7,885 nucleotides of DNA, taken from the NCBI GenBank assembly GCA_020047775.1, contig JAIFNK010000103.1, positions 1 to 7,885 of the forward strand, written 5' to 3'. The stretch comes from Akkermansia sp. (GTDB taxonomy: Bacteria > Verrucomicrobiota > Verrucomicrobiia > Verrucomicrobiales > Akkermansiaceae). Made by a program: the position numbers and the translations under genes. This document shows positions 1-6,225 of this stretch, one piece after another (within the stretch, counting starts at the first letter, position 1; each line of letters opens with the position of its first letter). The notes under the pieces were generated by a model. It did not search any database and was not told where the DNA came from. It was given only the letters and a program-made list of their open reading frames with translations.

Positions 1-87
1 GGCGTCGGTGACGAGCGTGTTTCCGGAGGGCTGGTGGGTGGCGCTGCAATGCAGGTCCCCTTCGTATGTCAGTTTGATTTCAACCAT
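1..87 (-). CDS. OsmC family protein, N-terminal 29 residues only (runs off the window)
   Basis: The minus strand reads ATG at 87-85 and stays open to base 1, giving 29 residues that begin MVEIKLTYEGDL and continue with HQPSGNTLVTDA. From memory this matches the start of OsmC/Ohr-fold proteins, where a short beta strand with an 'I..TYEGDL' pattern leads to a 'SG..L.TDAP' segment. OsmC-family proteins are small cytoplasmic enzymes that reduce organic hydroperoxides using two cysteines. Those catalytic cysteines lie further along and are outside the window, so activity cannot be judged. The gene starts 23 nt after the kinase stop codon on the same strand, with no clear Shine-Dalgarno sequence and no hairpin terminator between, so it may be the third gene of the sigma/kinase operon. 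Family call moderately strong; exact subfamily unknown. Confidence 0.72.
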   Translation of the reverse strand, partial: MVEIKLTYEGDLHCSATHQPSGNTLVTDA

Positions 88-110
88 GTGATGAGTGTTT
101 TTTGGAGAGA

Positions 111-2690
111 TTAGTCGGAGTCGGAATTCGTCGGAGATTCGCCATCCAGTGTGACTCTGGCAAGGACGGGCCGGAAGCCATAGATCGCGTCTTCGAATGG
201 AGGCGGCACGGCGTTCCTGGATCCGGAGGAAAGGTTCTCCGGTTGATAGGAGTTCCACCCGCCGCCGCGGAGGACGCCTAGCGGATTTGTCGAAAGGGTG
301 GAATATTCATCCTCCACCCATTCCTGCACGTTGCCACTGAGGTCGTAGATGCCGCGGGAATTCGCCGGAAACGAGCCTACCGGCGCGGTGAATTCATAGC
401 CGTCGTCATAGCCGGGGATCGTCCGGTCGATCGCGACTCCGGGGGAGCGGGCGGCCGTCACATCCGCGAAATTTCCAACCACCCGGTCGGGCGGCCAGAC
501 CGTGCCCCACGGATAGACGTTCTCTTTCCGCAAATCCCGCCAGCCCGGACTGACTCCTTCCTCTTCCTCGAGCCCCACCATCCTGCTCCATTCGAGATCC
601 GTCGGCAATCGATAGACGTGGGTCTGGGCGATGCGCTCATCCTTGCGTTCACGCTCGGTCAACCAATGGCAGAATGCCTGGGCGTCCTCACGGGAAACAT
701 TCACCACGGGATGCTCGCCATTCTGCGCGAACCACGCGGACCGCAGCACGTTACGGCCGGTTTCCCGGAGGAAAATCTCGTAATCCCGGACGCGTGTCTC
801 CCAGATCGACACCATCAGGTCCTGCGCGACCGGAGCGAAACGCATGCCGATTCCATTCTCCCAGGGCTGGCCGAACACCACGCCCAGATTCTTCTCCAGG
901 GTCACCTCTCGCGCGATCCGCTCGCCCTCGCCCACCTTGATGTCCACCGTCTGCGGCTTGTAGCCCTCGCGCACCAGATAGAGCTGCCAGTCGTTGGGCT
1001 TCACCTTCGGGATGACCAGCGGTTCGGCGGTGGATCCTACGGAAAGCCGGTTCGTCGGGTCAGCCAGCGTGTTCATCCAAACCTCCACGCCTGGCGGTTG
1101 GGTGGTGAGGGTGATTTCGCCGAAGTTGATCTGCCGGACGACGATGCGGAACGGCTTCAATCCCTCCTTGCGGGCCTTCCCGCTGAGAGCCGGATCCTTG
1201 AAGGACGATTCCAACAAGGGAATCACCTCGTGATCCTCGGATAGATAGCCGGCCTTCACCCCTCCCTGGCGGAACCACTCGCAGTAAGCTGCCGCTTTTA
1301 CCGACGATGAAAGCGCCACTTCCACCCGCTGCCCGTCTTGCGGAACCGGAACCACCTCCAAGCCCTCGCCGGGGGCGAATTGCTCCCAGTCTTCCCGGGT
1401 CACATATCCGGAGCTCACATGCTCCCTGCCCGCGGGCTGATAGGGATTTCCGAAATGGTCCTTCCACGGCTCTCCGGTCTGGGGCGGCGAGTCCACCTGC
1501 AGGGCCCCGCCGACCACGAAAGGTTCGTTTACGGCGGAAGGCGGGACTTTCTCACGGATCACCTTCAACCGATAGCCGGGTTTTTGCAGTGAAAGGACCA
1601 CGTCGTCGCCCACGGGCAGGGTGATGATTCCGGGCGTGGTGATTCCCATGGGATTCCCCGATGCGTCCAACACATCGGCGTTTTCAGGCGTGCTGGTAAT
1701 TTTCACGGTGCCCATCTTCGCCACCACCGGACCGGGAGAAGGCGGGCGCATCGATTTCACCCAAGCGCTGTCCTTGACCATTTCCCATCCCAGCCACCCG
1801 ACGAAGCCGGCGAGGACCAGGGTCGTCATCCACACCGCGAAGCCGCTCTGGCGCCGGCGTTTTCCTCGTTGCAGACGCCGCAGCGCATCCGCCAGATCCG
1901 CGGCGGTGGAGATCTTGCGCCTGGAAATCCGCGGTTCGCAGATATCGCAGATGATCTTGTTCAGCTCCAGCCAGCGCTTTTTGTCGGCGCCGCCGGGCAT
2001 TTCGTCCGGCAGTTCGGGGAACGACATCCGGTCCTTGCCGGTGGCGATCTCATACAACACTTTTCCAAGGCTGTAGACGTCCGCCTGTGCCGACCCCGGT
2101 CCCTCCGGCGGCACAAATCCCTCGGTGCCGACGAAGGTCCGCTGGCCGCGCGCCGCCACCAGCCCGATGTCCGCCAGCTTCGCCCGGCCATTCACGAAAA
2201 TCACATTGGACGGCTTCACGTCGCGGTGCGCGAGCCCCCGCTCGTGCAAGTGGTCCAGCGCCTCGGCCAGCCGCAGCCCCACGTCGATGCAGACGTTGGT
2301 GTCCCATTGCACGCCCGAGCCCTGGTGATTGTCCGCCCGCAGCGTGCGCGGCTCGTATTCGATCGGATTGATGTCCTGTCCGGACGTCACGTCGTCACCG
2401 ATTTCCATCACATAATAGTAGAAGGAAACCCCGTCCGGACTCCGCCCGACGTGCAGGATATTCACCAAGGCCGGGTGATCCCGCGACATCGGCTCGAATT
2501 TCAAAATCCCCTCAAACTCCCGTTCGAAAGTCCGCGCATCCTCGAAATCCTCCCGCCACACCACTTTCACCGCCCGCAGCGCACCGGTCACCCCGCGCGC
2601 CAGCCACACCTCGCCATAGGCCCCGCCACCGATTTTGCGGAGGACCTCGTGGTCCGGGATCGCCGGGTTCGGGCGGATCTTAATCGACAT
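111..2690 (-). CDS. Membrane-anchored Ser/Thr protein kinase with PEGA repeats and FGE-like (SUMF1) domain
   Basis: The 859-residue protein has a Hanks-type kinase domain at about 13-273: glycine loop GGGAYGEV (21-28), ATP lysine K42, HRD at 155-157 followed by KPSN, DIG at 174-176 in place of DFG, and PPE at 194-196 for APE. A basic stretch (GKRRR) precedes one membrane helix at about 284-306, so the kinase should be cytoplasmic and the rest outside. Next come PEGA repeat 1 (about 327-378), a degenerate FGE half-domain (about 413-495), PEGA repeat 2 (524-588) and an FGE-like domain (613-845) with HPVVNVS, YRLPTDLEW, YPWG, GNVQEW and RGGGWN. The region that carries the catalytic cysteines in true FGEs has none here, so it is probably a binding or sensing domain. 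ATG at 2690 was chosen over an upstream in-frame ATG at 2741 because it removes an atypical 17-residue leader encoded within the sigma gene; a purine-rich stretch precedes it. Its start overlaps the sigma factor gene by 11 nt, implying coupled translation. The sigma factor is a plausible target. Confidence 0.93.
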   Translation of the reverse strand: MSIKIRPNPAIPDHEVLRKIGGGAYGEVWLARGVTGALRAVKVVWREDFEDARTFEREFEGILKFEPMSRDHPALVNILHVGRSPDGVSFYYYVMEIGDDVTSGQDINPIEYEPRTLRADNHQGSGVQWDTNVCIDVGLRLAEALDHLHERGLAHRDVKPSNVIFVNGRAKLADIGLVAARGQRTFVGTEGFVPPEGPGSAQADVYSLGKVLYEIATGKDRMSFPELPDEMPGGADKKRWLELNKIICDICEPRISRRKISTAADLADALRRLQRGKRRRQSGFAVWMTTLVLAGFVGWLGWEMVKDSAWVKSMRPPSPGPVVAKMGTVKITSTPENADVLDASGNPMGITTPGIITLPVGDDVVLSLQKPGYRLKVIREKVPPSAVNEPFVVGGALQVDSPPQTGEPWKDHFGNPYQPAGREHVSSGYVTREDWEQFAPGEGLEVVPVPQDGQRVEVALSSSVKAAAYCEWFRQGGVKAGYLSEDHEVIPLLESSFKDPALSGKARKEGLKPFRIVVRQINFGEITLTTQPPGVEVWMNTLADPTNRLSVGSTAEPLVIPKVKPNDWQLYLVREGYKPQTVDIKVGEGERIAREVTLEKNLGVVFGQPWENGIGMRFAPVAQDLMVSIWETRVRDYEIFLRETGRNVLRSAWFAQNGEHPVVNVSREDAQAFCHWLTERERKDERIAQTHVYRLPTDLEWSRMVGLEEEEGVSPGWRDLRKENVYPWGTVWPPDRVVGNFADVTAARSPGVAIDRTIPGYDDGYEFTAPVGSFPANSRGIYDLSGNVQEWVEDEYSTLSTNPLGVLRGGGWNSYQPENLSSGSRNAVPPPFEDAIYGFRPVLARVTLDGESPTNSDSD

Positions 2691-3351
2691 TGTCTTCGTC
2701 TTCGAGCTTGGCCAACTCGCGCTTGAGAACAGCTCCCACACGGTGTTTTGCCAAGTAAACCTGCGCCATACTCACGTTCAACTGGTCCTGCACCCGTTTG
2801 GCGTCCCACTGTTTAATCACATAGCAGTCGAAGATCTGGTATTGTTTCGGCGAAACCTGGGCTTTCACACGGCTGAGAGCGGCGTCGGCGACGTTTTTTT
2901 TCCACTCCACGTTCCAAAGCCGGGACAGCACATCGCCATTCGGGTCTTCCACCCGGTCGATCACCGCAGTCTTGCGGTCGTTTTCCCAATCGCCCGCGAT
3001 CATCGCCGTGTCCTTCTTGCGCTTGCGGAACTGGTCGTTGATCCGCCACCGCGTCATGTTCATCAGCCACGTCTTGAACGACCCCTGTTCCGGATCATAG
3101 AGCTTCTTCTTGCTCTGCTTGGCGATGGATAGAATCGTCTCCTGCACACAATCGAACGCCTCGTCCGAGCGAAGCCCGGCCTTCACCGCCACCGAGTAGA
3201 TCAACCGCCAATACGTTTGGTAAAATTCATCCCACGTCCGCTGGTCCTCCCAGTTGTCCAACCGCGCAATCAGGCTCTTGCGGGTTTTCGCGTAGGCCTG
3301 CGCCAAAACCGGATCGCCTTCGTTCGTTTTTTCTTCGTCACCCTCAGACAT
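2680..3351 (-). CDS. ECF-type RNA polymerase sigma factor paired with the kinase
   Basis: The 223-residue protein has a sigma region 2 at about 40-112 (from WDEFYQTYWRLIY through DCVQETIL, FKTWLMNMTRWRIND and QFRKRK) and a sigma region 4 at about 160-214, with a helix-turn-helix around WDAKRVQDQLNVSMAQVYLA. This two-domain layout is typical of ECF sigma factors, which direct RNA polymerase to a small regulon. No anti-sigma gene is adjacent; the overlapping kinase gene takes that place, as in kinase-linked ECF groups known from Planctomycetes and relatives. ATG at 3351 is preferred: GAGAG lies 6 nt upstream, and the longer in-frame form from 3453 would add 34 residues encoded across the AT-rich control region, including an A8 run. 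A cysteine-rich anti-sigma or a C-terminal SnoaL-type extension is absent. The protein ends with an acidic tail (LEDEDNVD). Regulation by phosphorylation is inference. Confidence 0.9.
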   Translation of the reverse strand: MSEGDEEKTNEGDPVLAQAYAKTRKSLIARLDNWEDQRTWDEFYQTYWRLIYSVAVKAGLRSDEAFDCVQETILSIAKQSKKKLYDPEQGSFKTWLMNMTRWRINDQFRKRKKDTAMIAGDWENDRKTAVIDRVEDPNGDVLSRLWNVEWKKNVADAALSRVKAQVSPKQYQIFDCYVIKQWDAKRVQDQLNVSMAQVYLAKHRVGAVLKRELAKLEDEDNVD

Positions 3352-3424
3352 CAAGGACTCTCTAGCCCATTCCTTGCCCGGTGTCTTCCACCGAATCTTT
3401 TTTTTCACAAACCACTCATCATCA

Positions 3425-3453
3425 ATACTGCGAGGATTGATAAAGTATCTCAA
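3425..3453 (-). promoter_or_regulatory. Weak candidate promoter for the sigma/kinase operon
   Basis: On the minus strand TTGAGA (3453-3448) is followed after 17 nt by CAGTAT (3430-3425). The -35 matches the housekeeping consensus at five of six positions but the -10 at only three, so this is a weak call. Autoregulation by the encoded ECF factor would use an unrelated motif that I cannot identify. Confidence 0.2.
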
Positions 3454-3465
3454 ATAGTCATGAAA

Positions 3466-3481
3466 TCCGAAATATCTCCGA
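3466..3481. repeat. Direct repeat TCCGA spaced one helical turn apart
   Basis: TCCGA occurs at 3466-3470 and again at 3477-3481, start to start 11 nt. It lies between the candidate divergent promoters, where a shared regulator could bind. Five-base repeats arise often by chance, so the functional reading is speculative. Confidence 0.2.
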
Positions 3482-3486
3482 TGTTA

Positions 3487-3516
3487 TTTACAAGAGCCTT
3501 CAAGAAGAACTAGTAT
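3487..3516 (+). promoter_or_regulatory. Candidate housekeeping-type promoter for the plus-strand gene pair
   Basis: TTTACA at 3487-3492 and TAGTAT at 3511-3516 are separated by 18 nt. They match the TTGACA/TATAAT consensus at five and four of six positions. Transcription would start near 3523, leaving a leader of about 60 nt before the ATG at 3585. The position and AT-rich setting fit, but the match is only moderate. Confidence 0.38.
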
Positions 3517-3574
3517 TTCGCATCCATTTATTTCAGCGGCGTCTTGGATTTCAACCACCCAAGGCACCCACGAC

Positions 3575-3578
3575 GGAG
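3575..3578 (+). promoter_or_regulatory. Ribosome binding site fixing the start of the coiled-coil gene
   Basis: GGAG sits 6 nt upstream of the ATG at 3585 and is the clearest Shine-Dalgarno sequence in the window. It supports that start codon. Confidence 0.65.
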
Positions 3579-3584
3579 AAAACC

Positions 3585-4190
3585 ATGTCGCCCACCTCAT
3601 CACCCCTCAATCCTTCCTTGGCCGTCGAACGCATCCGCGAAATCATCGTGGGGCGCCACCTTGATCGTATTGAACAACGTGTCGCCCGGCTCGAATCCAC
3701 CACCGCGCCGTCCAACACCCAGTTGGAAGACCGCCTGTTTGCCAACGAGGCCCGACTTGAGGCATTTAAAGAGAGCGTTCACCGGCTCATCGACACCACT
3801 CGCCAGCAGACTGAACTGCGGATCTCCCAGCAACGCGAGGAAACCCAGCGGCTCGCTGCCCAGATCCAGCAGGTCGCAGCGAGGAAGACGAGTGAATCCC
3901 CCACCCAGATTGTCCAACAGCTGGATCATAAAGTCGGCGGCTGGCTCACCCAATGGCAGGCCTCCTTCCACCACCAGCTCAACGACCGCGACCGGCGCCT
4001 CGCCGCAGAACTTCGCAAGGAGATCACCATGCTATGGGAAACCACCGAGTCCCAGATGACACGGATTCAAAGCCGCTCGGTGGACCGCGACGCCATCGAA
4101 GAGCGCTTTAACCGCATCGCCCTTGCCGCCCGCGCCCTCGCCGAGTGCGCATCCCCCACCCCCGTCGCACCCAGCGTCCCCTCATCCTGA
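3585..4190 (+). CDS. Coiled-coil protein of unknown function, first gene of a two-gene module
   Basis: The 201-residue protein is soluble, with no signal peptide or membrane helix. It opens with VERIREIIVG (14-23) and LDRIEQRVARLE (26-37), continues as charged, Q/E/R-rich helix likely to form coiled coil (about 26-98 and 109-160), then has VDRDAIEERFNRIALAARAL (166-185) and a short Pro/Ser tail. From memory, this order (an 'IRELLVG..' start, a long coiled coil, and a final 'DR.AL..L....A..L' segment) is seen in uncharacterised proteins encoded beside OmpA-family proteins in cyanobacteria and other bacteria. That resemblance was not computed. The gene has a good ribosome binding site and its stop overlaps the next gene's start (TGATG, 4188-4192), so the two products probably act together, perhaps as a complex. 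No enzymatic motif is visible. Confidence 0.8.
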   Translation: MSPTSSPLNPSLAVERIREIIVGRHLDRIEQRVARLESTTAPSNTQLEDRLFANEARLEAFKESVHRLIDTTRQQTELRISQQREETQRLAAQIQQVAARKTSESPTQIVQQLDHKVGGWLTQWQASFHHQLNDRDRRLAAELRKEITMLWETTESQMTRIQSRSVDRDAIEERFNRIALAARALAECASPTPVAPSVPSS

Positions 4191-4192
4191 TG
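4188..4192 (+). promoter_or_regulatory. TGATG stop/start overlap coupling the two plus-strand genes
   Basis: The TGA of the first gene (4188-4190) shares its final A with the ATG of the second (4190-4192). No Shine-Dalgarno sequence is seen before that ATG, so the second gene is probably translated by ribosomes that terminate on the first. Confidence 0.6.
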
Positions 4193-5131
4193 ATCGCGGC
4201 AATGCCTCCTCTTCCCAGCTCGTCGCCAGGTCTTCCCGCCTGCATCGTCGCTACCCCGCTCCCCAACCCGCTTCCCTCAGCTCCGCTCCAGGCAATCGCC
4301 TGCACGTCCCCGGCTCCGGCCTCATTGCCGCTGTGGTCTGTCTCGCAAAGTCCATCGCCGCAGCCGCTTCCCGCCACATGGCCCGCTCCTTTGGCTGATT
4401 CGCCCGCTTCCGAGCCCTCGGCTCCTGCGGCTCCCAAGCCGTTCGCGTCAACGCCACCGCCCGCTCCGGATTTCACCGACGACGACCTGCGGGAGGCACT
4501 CGGACCCATCATCGAACAATCCGTCCGCCGCGCCGTTTACGCCCAGGAAAACGGCATCGACACGTATCTCGAGCCCATGCTGCGCGCCACCATCCGCCGC
4601 GCCCTCGCCGAGTACGCGCCCGCTTCGCGGCCATTCGACGCACCCGGCGCTTATGACCGCTTCACCTGGCATCTGCAGGCACTCTTCACCAGTCGCACCT
4701 ACGAAGACATCGTTTTCGAAAAGACCCACCGCTTCCAAGTCGAGGAGGTCTTTCTCGTGGATGCCGCCACGCTTGCCCTCATCTCCTACGCAAGCTGCGA
4801 TCCCGCGCGCCACTCCTCCGCCAAGCGGGTCGCTCCCACCGTCCACCGCCTCGGCCTTGGCTTGCGCGACGACCAAGGGGAAATCCGCAAATCTTTCGAA
4901 CTTCCCAACCAACGCAATGCCATCGCCTGCGCCGGTCAACTCGTCCATCTCGTCGCCGTCGTCCGCGGCCGGCCGTCCGAACTCATTCTCGCCGATCTCG
5001 AGTTCGCCCTGCGACGGATCGAGGACCGGTTCCGCGATCAGTTGAAAGAGCAGGGCTCACCCTTGTTATACACGCTCCAGCCGTATCTTGAGGATTGCCT
5101 GCTCATCCAGGCTCCGGCCAGCGCCCTATAA
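4190..5131 (+). CDS. Uncharacterised protein resembling the soluble N-terminal module of certain OmpA-family proteins
   Basis: The 313-residue protein has a low-complexity Pro/Ala/Ser-rich N-terminus (about 1-93) and then a folded region. Helical segments at 96-142 (LREALGPIIEQSVRRAV and YLEPMLRATIRRALAEY) lead to an alpha/beta section with FTWHLQALFTSRTYEDIVFE (158-177) and FQVEEVFLVDAATLALISYA (182-201), then further strands and an amphipathic helix near 268-286. I recognise the last two motifs as similar to 'RWRLEALRTG..FAEVVLLHTLVYRVEQVFLIHRETGLLL'-type segments upstream of the OmpA domain in some cyanobacterial and other proteins; this is memory, not a search. Here no OmpA domain, membrane helix or signal peptide follows, so it should be cytoplasmic. 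ATG at 4190 is preferred because it overlaps the previous stop; GTG at 4145 and ATG at 4202 are alternatives. Function unknown; it likely partners with the coiled-coil protein encoded just upstream. Confidence 0.75.
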   Translation: MIAAMPPLPSSSPGLPACIVATPLPNPLPSAPLQAIACTSPAPASLPLWSVSQSPSPQPLPATWPAPLADSPASEPSAPAAPKPFASTPPPAPDFTDDDLREALGPIIEQSVRRAVYAQENGIDTYLEPMLRATIRRALAEYAPASRPFDAPGAYDRFTWHLQALFTSRTYEDIVFEKTHRFQVEEVFLVDAATLALISYASCDPARHSSAKRVAPTVHRLGLGLRDDQGEIRKSFELPNQRNAIACAGQLVHLVAVVRGRPSELILADLEFALRRIEDRFRDQLKEQGSPLLYTLQPYLEDCLLIQAPASAL

Positions 5132-5142
5132 GAGGCTGCCTG

Positions 5143-5208
5143 AAAAACGGAGCGCAATCCACCAATCATGGCGCGTGCGAGTATAACACGCCGCACGACT
5201 CCGCTTTT
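5143..5208. terminator. Possible bidirectional terminator between convergent genes
   Basis: AAAAACGGAG (5143-5152) pairs with CTCCGCTTTT (5199-5208) except for one A/C mismatch, placing an A-tract on one side and a T-tract on the other as expected for a two-way terminator. Inside the large loop, CGTGCG (5174-5179) pairs with CGCACG (5192-5197). The outer arms are far apart, so the fold is uncertain. Its position between two converging transcription units fits. Confidence 0.3.
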
Positions 5209-5227
5209 GAATCGAAATCCAGAAGGT

Positions 5228-6220
5228 TCAGACCTTCCAAAGTTGCAGGACTCGCAGGTAGTTCGCGCGCTCAAAGACGGAAGGATCGGGACAATGGCGG
5301 AGACTCATGCTGCCGCGCATTTCATCGACGGAATTGTAGTCGTGGTCCTCCAGCCACTGGCTGAGCCCGGTGATCAGGCCGCCGATGTGGGACGGGCCGT
5401 ATTTGAGCAGGCAGGAAACGACCTGCACCACGCTGGCTCCGCACATGATGGCCTTGATGATATCCTCGACGGTGTGCACGCCGCCGCTGACGGCGATGTC
5501 CGCCTTGAGGTGGCCGTGGAGGATCGCCGCCCAGCGCAGGCGCAGGCGGAGCTCGGTGGAGTTGGATAGATCGAGGCGGTGGGTGGCTTCGAGCTCCTCG
5601 ATGTCGATGTCCGGCTGGTAGAAGCGATTGAACAGGATGACGCCGGCCGCGCCGAGCGAGTCGAGTTGTTTGGCAAAATGGCCGGGCGAGGAGAAAAAGG
5701 GCGAGAGCTTGACCGCGACGGGGATGGTGACGGATTCCTTGACTGCGGTGAGGATGTCGAGCGTGCGCTTTTCCACGGCGGTGCCGGGTTCGTCGGGATC
5801 GGTCGCGATGTAATAGACGTTGAGTTCGAGAGCGTCCGCGCCGGCGTCCTGGATGAGACGGGCGTAGTCGATCCAGCCCCCCTTGGTCACGCCATTGAGC
5901 GAGGCGATCACGGGAATGTCCACCGACTGCTTGATGCGTGAGATCTGGTCCAGATAGCGGTCCGGTCCGAGGGAGTAGTCTTCCATTTTCGGGAAATACG
6001 AAACAGCCTCGGCGAAGGATTCCGCGGGATTCTCGGTGTGGGCGAACTCGGCGATCTGCTCATTGGTGATCTGCTCCTCGAACAGCGAGTGCAGGACGAT
6101 GGCGGCGGCACCGGCGTCTTCGAGGCGGCGGACATTGTCGAGTTTGTCAACCAGCGGCGAAGCTCCGGGCATCACCGGGTTTTTGAGTGGCAGGCCGAGA
6201 TAAGTGGTGGCGAGGTTCAT
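5228..6220 (-). CDS. Dihydroorotate dehydrogenase-like flavoprotein encoded next to nifJ
   Basis: The 330-residue protein is a PyrD-type TIM barrel expected to bind FMN. Visible family motifs are LKNPVMPGAS (12-21), SLNG with N109, LELN with N134, VKLSP with K171 (the conserved flavin-side lysine), SGGVHT (245-250) and GASVVQVVS (261-269), the last two near the expected phosphate-binding end. True dihydroorotate dehydrogenases have a Cys or Ser base in an 'N.SCPN'-like loop; here the loop after N134 reads VYYIATDP, with neither residue. It is therefore unlikely to be the pyrimidine enzyme. Database annotation usually calls this group 'dihydroorotate dehydrogenase-like protein', and it is commonly found beside pyruvate:ferredoxin oxidoreductase genes. 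Its ATG lies 5 nt after the nifJ stop with no good ribosome binding site, suggesting coupled translation. A redox role linked to PFOR is inference; substrate unknown. Confidence 0.88.
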   Translation of the reverse strand: MNLATTYLGLPLKNPVMPGASPLVDKLDNVRRLEDAGAAAIVLHSLFEEQITNEQIAEFAHTENPAESFAEAVSYFPKMEDYSLGPDRYLDQISRIKQSVDIPVIASLNGVTKGGWIDYARLIQDAGADALELNVYYIATDPDEPGTAVEKRTLDILTAVKESVTIPVAVKLSPFFSSPGHFAKQLDSLGAAGVILFNRFYQPDIDIEELEATHRLDLSNSTELRLRLRWAAILHGHLKADIAVSGGVHTVEDIIKAIMCGASVVQVVSCLLKYGPSHIGGLITGLSQWLEDHDYNSVDEMRGSMSLRHCPDPSVFERANYLRVLQLWKV

Positions 6221-6225
6221 GGCGA

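Larger units (their letters stand above)
3352..3584. promoter_or_regulatory. Divergent intergenic control region between the sigma factor and the coiled-coil gene
   Basis: This 233-base stretch separates two divergently transcribed units and is visibly richer in A/T than the genes around it, especially 3390-3530. It holds an A8 run on the sigma-gene strand (3398-3405), candidate promoters for both directions, a short direct repeat and a good ribosome binding site for the plus-strand gene. I see no coding potential in it beyond the less likely N-terminal extension of the sigma factor (to 3453). Confidence 0.6.

Noticed and set aside
618..1244. Plus-strand open frame of 208 codons
   Set aside because: It is antisense to the FGE/PEGA part of the kinase gene, whose motifs are clear, so this frame is incidental.
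1869..2726. Plus-strand open frame of 285 codons
   Set aside because: It is antisense to the kinase domain, is His/Arg/Pro-rich and has no family features; a shadow of high-GC coding sequence.
2691..2741. N-terminal extension of the kinase to an ATG at 2741
   Set aside because: The added 17 residues (MWELFSSASWPSSKTKT) are atypical before a kinase domain and would deepen the overlap with the sigma gene. The ATG at 2690 gives a normal start.
3352..3453. N-terminal extension of the sigma factor to an ATG at 3453
   Set aside because: The extra 34 residues do not look like sigma sequence and would be coded by the AT-rich promoter region, while the ATG at 3351 has GAGAG at a suitable distance.
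5132..5150. GAGGCTGCCTGAAAAA-type sequence resembling an insertion-sequence end
   Set aside because: No inverted partner, target duplication or transposase remnant is seen in the window, so there is no support for a mobile element.
5222..5237. Perfect 6-bp hairpin GAAGGT/ACCTTC with a 4-nt loop
   Set aside because: It straddles the stop codon of the DHOD-like gene and has no T-run after it on either strand, so it was not called as a terminator.
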